Below, piece by piece: positions 1-5,901 of a stretch of 48,710 nt of DNA. The position numbers were made by a program, and so were the translations under genes. Source of the DNA: Oscillospiraceae bacterium (GTDB lineage Bacteria > Bacillota > Clostridia > Oscillospirales > Oscillospiraceae); the NCBI GenBank assembly GCA_017538965.1, contig JAFYHU010000070.1, forward strand, positions 1 through 48,710, read 5' to 3'. A model generated the notes under the pieces. The model saw nothing but the letters and a program-made list of their open reading frames with translations, made no database searches and was not told the origin of the DNA. Each line of letters opens with the position of its first letter. The stretch's first letter is position 1.

Positions 1-101
1 CTCCATGGAAGACCTCCTCATTTTCATTGGTGTTGGTCGGCAAACCTTTCACCTACTGTAATGGGGAGTTTTATTTTTGTCCATAGCTAAAGCCTTTTTT
101 G

Positions 102-120
102 CCACTGGCATAGCCAGTGG
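102..120. repeat. Perfect inverted repeat at the left edge
   Basis: CCACTGGC and GCCAGTGG are separated by three bases (ATA). The hairpin follows a run of T (95-100). Short 3-base-loop hairpins of this kind occur at the ends of IS200/IS605-type elements, but no transposase is present in the window, so the origin is unknown. Positions 1-101 hold no gene I can support. Confidence 0.4.
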
Positions 121-130
121 TTGTCTACCA

Positions 131-170
131 AGAAAAAACAACGCCGGCACAGGGCTTCCCCATGCCGGCG
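131..170 (-). terminator. Intrinsic terminator of the signal peptidase gene
   Basis: On the minus strand an 8-bp stem (CGCCGGCA/TGCCGGCG, 142-170) is followed by a T-rich run (complement of 132-139). It begins a few bases after the lepB stop codon. Confidence 0.75.
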
Positions 171-174
171 GTTT

Positions 175-792
175 TCATTTAATCAGTCCGAAAGAGGCCA
201 GCGGCCAAAACCGCAGGAGCAGTTTTCCGACAATTTTGTCGCTGCTGATACAGCCGACGGTCGTCGTTCGGCTGTCAATGCTGTTCGCCCGGTGGTCGCC
301 CATGACAAAGCATTTCCCGTCCGGGACCTGATAGGGCAGCGTAATGTTGCATTCGCCCAGCGCTTTTTCCGAAATATAGGGTTCGTCCAGCTTTACCCCG
401 TTGACATAGACGGTTCCTTCGCTGTCGATATCCACCCAGTCGCTGGAGGTGGCAATCACCCGTTTTACCAGGATGCCGTTGTTGAAATAAAAGCCGATGA
501 CTTCGCCGGTCTTGAATTTTCCGTTGTTCAGGGCAACGACCAGGTCTCCGTCCGACAGCGTGTCCTCCATCGAGTTTCCGCTGATCTGCAGCACCGGCAT
601 GAGCAGAACGGCGATAATAACGGCAATCGCCGCCACCACCAGAAGAGAGAAGACCGTGCTGCGCAGAACTTTTCCGTAGCGCGTTTTATACTGCGCCTGC
701 TTCAGTTCGCCTTCCAGGAGCTCGATGGTCGGCATCTCTATTTTTTTTACCTGTTTTTTCTTCTGGTTTTCGTCCTTCTTTTCCTTGCTCAT
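175..792 (-). CDS. lepB: Signal peptidase I (S26 family)
   Basis: Type I signal peptidase that cleaves the leader of exported proteins at the outer membrane face. The 205-residue protein has a charged cytoplasmic N-terminus, one transmembrane segment (about 46-66), then the catalytic box SGNSM with Ser74. The general-base Lys110 lies in LVKRVIA and the conserved GDHRANSIDSR box is at 165-175. This is a complete set of S26 catalytic features and a usual length for Gram-positive enzymes. It overlaps the upstream coiled-coil gene by four bases (ATGA), with GAGGAAG as ribosome binding site, so the two are almost certainly co-translated. A strong terminator follows. The long lysine-rich N-terminus (about 40 residues) is longer than in minimal homologues. 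Confidence 0.95.
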   Translation of the reverse strand: MSKEKKDENQKKKQVKKIEMPTIELLEGELKQAQYKTRYGKVLRSTVFSLLVVAAIAVIIAVLLMPVLQISGNSMEDTLSDGDLVVALNNGKFKTGEVIGFYFNNGILVKRVIATSSDWVDIDSEGTVYVNGVKLDEPYISEKALGECNITLPYQVPDGKCFVMGDHRANSIDSRTTTVGCISSDKIVGKLLLRFWPLASFGLIK

Positions 793-1421
793 GGCTTCCT
801 CAATTCGTTGGCTTGCGCTTCGCGTCTCGCCAGCAGTTCCTGCAGATAGCGCCTTCTGTCTTCTCCCTCATCTCTCCGGCGCGGGGCGGGAGCTGCGGGG
901 CGGGTTTCCTGCCTGCTCTCGACGGGGAGGGGGCTTTGATACGAAACCGGAGCTTCCTGTCGGATTCTCGGCACTTCCTGCCGGACGGATGTTTCCGGGC
1001 CGATTCTGTCGAGGCGGGCACGGGCGGATTCCAGCGCGATATCCTTTTCGTCCAAGCGGGACCGCAGAGATTCCATGGACTGTCTCATGGTTTCCGCTTC
1101 TTCCTGCGCCACGCTCAGTTCTCCGTCCTTCTCATCCAGGCGATGCTTCAGCCGCTCGAAGAGTTCGTCCTTCCCGTTCAGTTTTTCCTTCAGCCTTCCG
1201 ATATTCTCGTCTTTTTCATTCAGCTTATCCACCAGTCTGGCGAGATCTTCGTCCTTTTCGTTCAGTTTCTCCTTCAGTCTGGTGCTGAGCTCTCTCTCTT
1301 TCTTCAGAAGGCCTTTCAGTTCATCAATATTCTCTTTCTGACGTGCGACCTCGCGGCTTTGCGCAAGAAGAAGCTGCAGCAAATCCTGTCGGCTGAGCTT
1401 ATGAAGTTCCTTCGCAGTCAT
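789..1421 (-). CDS. Coiled-coil protein with 14-residue repeats
   Basis: No enzymatic domain is recognised. The protein (210 residues from the ATG at 1421) opens with a short helical region (TAKELHKLSRQDLLQLLLAQ) and continues as a long charged coiled coil. It contains four consecutive 14-residue units beginning KLNEKDE, KLNEKDE, KLNGKDE and RLDEKDG, with a fifth RLDEKD unit further on. A proline/arginine-rich tail follows. No signal peptide or membrane segment is visible. The longer frame starts with TTG at 1448, but the ATG at 1421 is preceded by GGAAGG and is preferred. Its stop overlaps the lepB start, so it heads a two-gene operon. I infer a cytoplasmic structural or membrane-associated role linked to signal peptidase; function unknown. 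Confidence 0.75.
   Translation of the reverse strand: MTAKELHKLSRQDLLQLLLAQSREVARQKENIDELKGLLKKERELSTRLKEKLNEKDEDLARLVDKLNEKDENIGRLKEKLNGKDELFERLKHRLDEKDGELSVAQEEAETMRQSMESLRSRLDEKDIALESARARLDRIGPETSVRQEVPRIRQEAPVSYQSPLPVESRQETRPAAPAPRRRDEGEDRRRYLQELLARREAQANELRKP
1101..1268 (-). repeat. Four tandem 42-bp units inside the coiled-coil gene
   Basis: The DNA encodes four back-to-back 14-residue units, each starting K/R-L-N/D-E/G-K-D, i.e. two heptads per unit. The array could vary in length by slippage or recombination. Confidence 0.7.
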
Positions 1422-1469
1422 GGTGGCTACACCTTCCGTCCGGATCAAAGATGAGAATCTAACTATACT

Positions 1470-1497
1470 ATTATACTATAGGATTTGAAAAAATCAA
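1470..1497 (-). promoter_or_regulatory. Promoter of the coiled-coil/lepB operon
   Basis: Minus-strand TTGATT (1492-1497), 16-base spacer and TATAAT (1470-1475). It lies about 50 bases before the ATG at 1421. Confidence 0.6.
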
Positions 1498-1532
1498 TGA
1501 TTTCCCCCTGTCAAATTCGCTTTCCGATCTGC

Positions 1533-1561
1533 TTGACGGCAGCTTTTCTTCTGTTTATAAT
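1533..1561 (+). promoter_or_regulatory. Promoter of the deaminase operon
   Basis: TTGACG (1533-1538), 17-base spacer and TATAAT (1556-1561). It is divergent from the lepB-operon promoter and is followed by an excellent ribosome binding site AAAAGGAGG at 1585-1593. Confidence 0.75.
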
Positions 1562-1603
1562 ACGGACAGTTGATCGGAATTGATAAAAGGAGGCCTGTAA
1601 GGC

Positions 1604-2086
1604 ATGGATAACCGGACCAGCAAACAGAATTATTATCTCGACATCGCCGACTCCGTACTGGAGCGTTCCACCTGTCTCCGGAGAAAATACGGCGCCATTA
1701 TCGTCCGCAATGACGAGATCATCTCCACCGGCTACAACGGAGCGCCCCGCGGACGCCGGAACTGCAGCGATCTGGGCGTCTGCACCCGCGAGACGCTGCA
1801 TATCCCGTCGGGCGAGCGCTATGAGCTCTGCCGCAGTGTCCATGCCGAAGCCAACGCCATCATCTCCGCCTCCCGGCGCGACATGATCGGCGCCACCATC
1901 TATCTGGTCGGCCGTGACGCCCGCACCAACGAACTGCTCAGCGACGCGATGAGCTGCTCGATGTGCAAACGGCAGATCATCAACGCCGGCATCGACAAGA
2001 TCGTCATTCGAACCAGCCCAACGGAATATCGGACCATTCCCGTGAGCGACTGGATCGAGAACGACGACTCCATCTTCATGCTCTGA
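1604..2086 (+). CDS. dCMP/cytidine deaminase family protein
   Basis: Zinc-dependent deaminase of the dCMP deaminase/ComEB family, expected to convert dCMP to dUMP for thymidylate synthesis. In the 160-residue protein the zinc-ligand and proton-shuttle motif HAE is at 80-82 and the second zinc motif CSMC is at 118-121. The family usually has PCxxC; here Ser117 replaces the proline. The Asn-rich GYNGAPRG segment (43-50) matches the substrate-binding loop of dCMP deaminases. It has its own promoter and a strong ribosome binding site ten bases upstream. It is followed closely by two other quality-control genes on the same strand. The alternative is a ComEB-like competence protein, which has the same fold. 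Confidence 0.88.
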   Translation: MDNRTSKQNYYLDIADSVLERSTCLRRKYGAIIVRNDEIISTGYNGAPRGRRNCSDLGVCTRETLHIPSGERYELCRSVHAEANAIISASRRDMIGATIYLVGRDARTNELLSDAMSCSMCKRQIINAGIDKIVIRTSPTEYRTIPVSDWIENDDSIFML

Positions 2087-2120
2087 GAGAGAAGCTCCGG
2101 CTGCGCAGAGGCAAGCGGGT

Positions 2121-2609
2121 ATGGCGGAAAGAATTCTGCATCCGATCCCTCCCACCTGGAACCGGGAGTCGGAAATCCTGATCCTGGGCAGTTTTCCCTC
2201 TGTAAAGTCCCGGGAAATGGCATATTTTTACGGACATCCTCAGAATCGCTTCTGGAAAGTGATGTCCGTCCTTTTCGAAGAAGAAATTCCGGAAACCGCG
2301 GAAGGCCGGCGTGCCTTTCTGCTTCGCCGTCATATTGCGGCCTGGGACGTGATCGCGTCCTGTGAGATTTCCGGTTCTGCCGACAGCAGCATCCGGGACG
2401 CGGAGGTCAACAACCTCCTGCCGATTCTGGAAGGCGCGCCGATCCGGCAGATTTATACCAACGGAAAAACCGCCGACCGGCTGTATCAGCGCTACGAGCT
2501 TCCGCTGACCGGGCGTCCGGCGGTCTGTCTTCCTTCCACCAGCCCTGCCAACGCCGCCTGGCGTCTCGACCGGCTGCTTGAGGCCTGGGCCGTCATTCGA
2601 TCCGATTGA
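2121..2609 (+). CDS. DNA-deoxyinosine/uracil glycosylase (UDG superfamily)
   Basis: Base-excision repair glycosylase of the hypoxanthine-DNA glycosylase type within the UDG superfamily; it removes deaminated purines from DNA. The 162-residue protein has the nucleotide-binding box GSFPS (23-27), YGHPQNRFW (37-45), the central WDVIASCEISGSADSSI segment (75-91), TNGKTA (113-118) and the C-terminal LPSTSPANA loop (137-145) that inserts into DNA in this superfamily. The length is typical. It lies 34 bases after the deaminase and is translationally close to the tRNA-editing gene downstream. The family assignment is firm; the exact substrate (hypoxanthine versus uracil) is inferred from the family. 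Confidence 0.85.
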   Translation: MAERILHPIPPTWNRESEILILGSFPSVKSREMAYFYGHPQNRFWKVMSVLFEEEIPETAEGRRAFLLRRHIAAWDVIASCEISGSADSSIRDAEVNNLLPILEGAPIRQIYTNGKTADRLYQRYELPLTGRPAVCLPSTSPANAAWRLDRLLEAWAVIRSD

Positions 2610-2623
2610 AGGAGAACGAATCC

Positions 2624-3190
2624 ATGAATTACGATCATCATCTGTATACCGGAAGACCGTCGGAGCCCCGGACGGAAACAGAGGACCGCTGCTATGATTT
2701 TCTCGACCGGCTGGGGATTTCCTATGCCCGGGTGGATCATGAGCATGCCGACACCATTGAAGACTGCGAGCTGGTGGAAGGCCTTCTCGGCTGCAAAATC
2801 TGCAAGAACCTGTTTCTGTGCAACCGCCAGCAGACGGACTTTTACCTGCTGCTGATGCCCGGGCAGAAACCGTTTAAAACAAAGATCCTCTCCAAACAGA
2901 TCGGCACTTCCCGTCTCAGTTTTGCCGACGCCGGGCATATGCGGGATCTTCTCGGCCTGACGCCGGGGTCGGTCAGCGTTCTGGGCCTGATGAACGACCG
3001 GGAAAAGCGGGTGCGGCTGCTGATCGACCGGGAACTGCTGGAGGATGCGTTTTTCGGCTGTCACCCCTGTCTCAATACCAGCAGCCTCCGATTCTCGATG
3101 GAAGATCTGAGCGGAAAGATTCTTCCGGCGCTCGGGTATGAGCCGCTTCTCGTGGATCTGCCGTGGAATCCCGATGAAGAAAACGCCTGA
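2624..3190 (+). CDS. Prolyl-tRNA editing (YbaK/ProX-type) deacylase
   Basis: Trans-editing domain of the YbaK/PrdX family that hydrolyses mischarged tRNA (usually Ala-tRNAPro). The 188-residue protein carries the conserved lysine in KNLFL (61-65), the glycine-rich GLTPGSVSVLGL loop (111-122) and FGCHPCLNTSSL (144-155). A longer frame starts with TTG at 2606, but AAGGAG at 2609-2614 is placed nine bases before the ATG at 2624, which decides the start. The gene begins 14 bases after the glycosylase stop and is probably co-transcribed with it. Its stop codon lies inside the stem of the shared bidirectional terminator. Confidence 0.88.
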   Translation: MNYDHHLYTGRPSEPRTETEDRCYDFLDRLGISYARVDHEHADTIEDCELVEGLLGCKICKNLFLCNRQQTDFYLLLMPGQKPFKTKILSKQIGTSRLSFADAGHMRDLLGLTPGSVSVLGLMNDREKRVRLLIDRELLEDAFFGCHPCLNTSSLRFSMEDLSGKILPALGYEPLLVDLPWNPDEENA

Positions 3191-3213
3191 CCTCAGATCA
3201 GGCGTTTTCTTCT
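3180..3213. terminator. Bidirectional terminator between convergent genes
   Basis: An 11-bp perfect stem, AAAACGCCTGA / TCAGGCGTTTT (3180-3190 and 3198-3208), with a seven-base loop. T-rich flanks are present in both directions, so it can end both the editing-gene operon and nadE. Confidence 0.85.
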
Positions 3214-3945
3214 TCAGCGGTAGGTTGCAATCGGGCGGCGTTTGTGCTCGCTGCGGGCGTGGAAGCGTTCGATGATCGCACGATCCTTTTCCGTCGCGGT
3301 TCCTTCGGTCAGGAAGCGGTCGATGGCCTCATAGCTCACACCCATCTCCTGCTCGTCCGTCTGCCCGTCAAAGAGGCCGGCGGACGGCGCTTTTTCAATG
3401 ATGCTCCGGGGCGCGCCGAGCCAGGCAAGGAAGGCAAAGACCTCGGTCGCGGTCAGGTCCGAAATCGGATTGAAGTCGCTGGCGCCGTCGCCCCACTTCG
3501 TATAATAGCCCATATAGCCCTCGCTGCGGTTGCCGGTTCCGGCAACCAGACGGCCTTCCGCCGCCGCGACGGCATAGAGCGTCGTCATGCGAAGGCGCGG
3601 AGCAATGTTGGAGACGGCCAGATCGGTCATATCGGCCACGCCCTGCAGGGCTTCCAGTTCCGCGGCGCGGACCGCGGTCAGGTCGACCGTTCTGGTCTCG
3701 ATCCCGTACTGCGCGGCCAGCTTACGGCCGTCTTCGGCGTCGCTGCCGTAATTCCTTTTGGAGGCGCAGGGCATGATGATGCCGACCGTGTCCTCGCAGG
3801 CTGCCTTGCACAGAATCCCCACGAGGGCGCTGTCCTTTCCGCCGGAGTTGCCGAAGACAATCCCCCGGACGCCGGCGGTCTTCACAAGCTCCCGGATCCA
3901 GGCGACCCGGCCTTCATATTCTTCCTTCCAGTTTCTGGTCATCAT
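3214..3945 (-). CDS. nadE: NH3-dependent NAD+ synthase
   Basis: Last step of NAD synthesis: amidation of nicotinate adenine dinucleotide using ATP and ammonia. The 243-residue protein has the PP-loop SGGKDS (34-39), GTGNRSE (136-142), the KWGDGASDFNPI segment (150-161) and KAPSAGLFDGQTDE (185-198), all hallmarks of the NAD synthase family. There is no glutaminase domain, so it must use free ammonia or a partner. AGAGGAG lies eight bases before the first ATG. A promoter (TTGACT-17-TATTAC) lies just upstream, divergent from the riboswitch-controlled importer. Confidence 0.95.
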   Translation of the reverse strand: MMTRNWKEEYEGRVAWIRELVKTAGVRGIVFGNSGGKDSALVGILCKAACEDTVGIIMPCASKRNYGSDAEDGRKLAAQYGIETRTVDLTAVRAAELEALQGVADMTDLAVSNIAPRLRMTTLYAVAAAEGRLVAGTGNRSEGYMGYYTKWGDGASDFNPISDLTATEVFAFLAWLGAPRSIIEKAPSAGLFDGQTDEQEMGVSYEAIDRFLTEGTATEKDRAIIERFHARSEHKRRPIATYR

Positions 3946-3977
3946 GGCAGAATCTCCTCTCTCTTTTTCTCTTCTGA

Positions 3978-4006
3978 GTAATACTCCGGAAGGCCGGAAA
4001 AGTCAA
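3978..4006 (-). promoter_or_regulatory. Promoter of nadE
   Basis: Minus-strand TTGACT (4001-4006), 17-base spacer and TATTAC (3978-3983), 33 bases before the nadE start. Confidence 0.65.
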
Positions 4007-4129
4007 GGTTTTTTCTGCGTATGGTACGGGGAATGTTCTTTGTATGATCCGGGCGCCTTTGTGCGGCAATTTTGGGTATTTTGCACAAAAACAGGGACAA
4101 AAAATTGTGGAAACCGGAGAATCTTTGGC

Positions 4130-4158
4130 TTGACTTTTTCGGGCTTTATTGATATCAT
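4130..4158 (+). promoter_or_regulatory. Promoter of the riboswitch-controlled importer operon
   Basis: TTGACT (4130-4135), 17-base spacer and TATCAT (4153-4158). Transcription from here gives a leader of about 330 bases containing the purine aptamer and its expression platform. Between this promoter and the nadE promoter (4007-4129) I see no gene. Confidence 0.65.
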
Positions 4159-4212
4159 ATCACTATCCGACAGGTTGTGTTGCTGCGGCCTGACGGACAC
4201 AATATATAGACG

Positions 4213-4280
4213 TTCGATATAAGCAAATGATATGGATTTGACGTTTCTACCCGGACGCCGTAAATGACCGGACTATCGAA
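4213..4280 (+). ncRNA. Purine riboswitch aptamer, guanine type
   Basis: The sequence fits the three-way-junction purine aptamer. P1 is TTCGAT (4213-4218) with ATCGAA (4275-4280). The L2 region has the conserved TGATATGG, J2/3 has GTTTCTACC, L3 has CCGTAAA, and J3/1 reads GACTAT. The J3/1 position that pairs with the ligand is C, the rule for guanine (U would indicate adenine). It is followed by terminator hairpins and a nucleoside importer operon, consistent with an OFF switch that shuts purine uptake when guanine is abundant. Ligand identity follows the known C/U rule; gene control is inferred from position. Confidence 0.9.
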
Positions 4281-4285
4281 TGATT

Positions 4286-4339
4286 CTGAAAGCTTTTTCT
4301 GTTCCCGAAACAGGCGGGCTTTCGGTTTCATCCTTTTTT
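4286..4339 (+). terminator. First hairpin of the riboswitch expression platform
   Basis: CTGAAAGC (4286-4293) pairs with GCTTTCGG (4318-4325) around an inner CTGTT/AACAG stem, then TTTCATCC and a T6 run. It starts six bases after the aptamer P1 strand, so alternative pairing with P1 is plausible. Confidence 0.6.
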
Positions 4340-4340
4340 C

Positions 4341-4385
4341 CACCGGGAACATAGACTGTGCGTTCCACGGTGTTTTTTGTTTTCC
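4341..4385 (+). terminator. Strong intrinsic terminator in the importer leader
   Basis: CACCG/CGGTG and GGAAC/GTTCC form a ten-bp stem with one bulged A (4341-4372), followed at once by TTTTTTGTTTT. It lies between the aptamer and the first gene and is the most convincing OFF-state terminator. Confidence 0.75.
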
Positions 4386-4436
4386 GGATGAACCCCTTCC
4401 TTTGTATCTCGGAGGCCGGTGCCTCTACAGATAGCC

Positions 4437-4465
4437 GGGAATGCCGCTGAAACGACGGCATTCCC
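4437..4465 (+). promoter_or_regulatory. Ten-bp leader hairpin just before the importer lipoprotein gene
   Basis: GGGAATGCCG (4437-4446) and CGGCATTCCC (4456-4465) form a perfect stem with a nine-base loop, ending 16 bases before the ribosome binding site GAGGAG (4482-4487). No T run follows, so it is not a terminator. It may protect the 5' end of a processed mRNA. Confidence 0.5.
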
Positions 4466-4494
4466 ATAACAAAAAAACGATGAGGAGAAAACAA

Positions 4495-5769
4495 ATGAAA
4501 AAAATCATTGCTCTGCTGATGGTTCTCGTCATGGTCTTCGCTCTGGCCGCCTGCGGTCAGAAGGCCGAGGCCCCTGCCGAGGAAGCGGAACCCACCTTCG
4601 AGTTTGACAATGACTCCACCCCCTTTGACGTCTCTACCCTGACGCAGGACGAAGTCGCGAAGATCAAGGTCGGCTTCATCTTCCTGCACGACGAGAACTC
4701 CACCTATGACCTGAACTTCATCAACGCTGCCAGAGAAGCCTGCGAAGGCCTCGGCCTGGTTGAGGGTCAGGACTTCTTCCTGAAGACCGGTATCCCCGAG
4801 GGTCAGGAATGCTATGACGCCGCCGCCGAACTGGTCGATGCCGGCTGCAACATCATCTTTGCCGACTCCTTCGGTCATGAGTCCTTCATGATCCAGGCCG
4901 CCAAGGAGTTCCCCAACGTCGAGTTCTGCCATGCCACCGGCACCCAGGCTCACTCCGCCGGTCTGCCCAACTTCCACAACGCCTTCGCCACCATCTTTGA
5001 AGGCCGTTATCTGGGCGGCGTCGCCGCGGGCATGAAGCTCAACGAGATGATCGAGAACGGCGAGATCACCGCCGAACAGGCCAAGCTCGGCTACATCGGC
5101 GCCTATCCCTATGCCGAAGTGAAGTCCGGTTACACCTCCTTCTTCCTCGGCGCCCGTTCCGTCTGCCCCTCCGCCACCATGGAAGTGACCTTCACCAACT
5201 CCTGGTATGATCCGACCCTGGAGAAGGAAGGCGCCATCAAGCTCATCAACAACGGCTGCGTCGTCCTTTCCGAGCATGCCGACTCGATGGGTGCTCCGAC
5301 CGAGTGCGAATCCCGCGGTGTTCCCTTTGTGTTCTACAACGGCTCTGCAGAGGCTGACTGCCCGAACACCTTCATCGTCTCCTCCCGCATCAACTGGGTT
5401 CCCTTCATGCAGGTCATGATCGGCAATGTTGCCAAGGCTCAGAAGCTGCACGCCGACTGGACCGGCACCATGAGCACCGATTCCGTCCTGCTCTCGGACC
5501 TCAATGAGAAGGTTGCCGCCCCCGGCACCGCCGAGAAGCTCGCCGAAGTCAGCGCGAAGCTGATCAGCGGCGAAATCAAGGTCTTCGACACCAGCACCTT
5601 CACCGTCGGCGGCAAGCCGCTCACCTCGTATGAGGCTGACGTCAACGACCTGGGCACCTTCACTCCGGACACCGAGTCGATCGTGGACGGCGCGTTTGCG
5701 GAATCCACCTTCCGCTCTGCCCCGAGCTTCGATGTCGATATCGACGGCATCACCATCATCGACCAGTAA
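4495..5769 (+). CDS. BmpA-family nucleoside-binding lipoprotein (importer 1)
   Basis: Extracellular substrate-binding lipoprotein of the BMP/PnrA family, delivering purine or other nucleosides to an ABC importer. The 424-residue protein starts at the ATG with GAGGAG seven bases upstream; an in-frame upstream ATG at 4441 sits inside a leader hairpin and lacks a ribosome binding site. The signal peptide ends in a lipobox (LAAC, Cys20), followed by an acidic linker (AEAPAEEAEP). The BMP core includes the VGFIFLHDENSTYDLNF start and NIIFADSFGHE, both typical of the family. It is first in a riboswitch-controlled operon with ATPase and two permeases. Nucleoside specificity is inferred from the family and the guanine riboswitch. 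Confidence 0.92.
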   Translation: MKKIIALLMVLVMVFALAACGQKAEAPAEEAEPTFEFDNDSTPFDVSTLTQDEVAKIKVGFIFLHDENSTYDLNFINAAREACEGLGLVEGQDFFLKTGIPEGQECYDAAAELVDAGCNIIFADSFGHESFMIQAAKEFPNVEFCHATGTQAHSAGLPNFHNAFATIFEGRYLGGVAAGMKLNEMIENGEITAEQAKLGYIGAYPYAEVKSGYTSFFLGARSVCPSATMEVTFTNSWYDPTLEKEGAIKLINNGCVVLSEHADSMGAPTECESRGVPFVFYNGSAEADCPNTFIVSSRINWVPFMQVMIGNVAKAQKLHADWTGTMSTDSVLLSDLNEKVAAPGTAEKLAEVSAKLISGEIKVFDTSTFTVGGKPLTSYEADVNDLGTFTPDTESIVDGAFAESTFRSAPSFDVDIDGITIIDQ

Positions 5770-5780
5770 AACAACATCTC

Positions 5781-5865
5781 TTCCCTCCCCCGCCCGGCGG
5801 GGGAGGGAATGACCGTCTGCTGCAAAGGGCAGCGCAGTGACATTCGCCGCCGCGCTGCCCTTTGC
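5781..5865 (+). promoter_or_regulatory. Two strong intergenic hairpins between lipoprotein and ATPase genes
   Basis: A 14-base GC-rich stem (5781-5809) and a second 14-bp stem (GCAAAGGGCAGCGC with its complement, 5822-5835 and 5852-5865) fill the gap. Neither is followed directly by a T run. Such structures commonly stabilise the binding-protein mRNA and lower downstream expression. Confidence 0.6.
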
Positions 5866-5901
5866 GGCATCCTGTCTTTTCCCGAAAGGAGTGGGACATC
5901 C

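Noticed and set aside
1-101. Coding fragment at the left edge
   Set aside because: Short frames on both strands have no recognisable motif; not enough sequence to call a gene.
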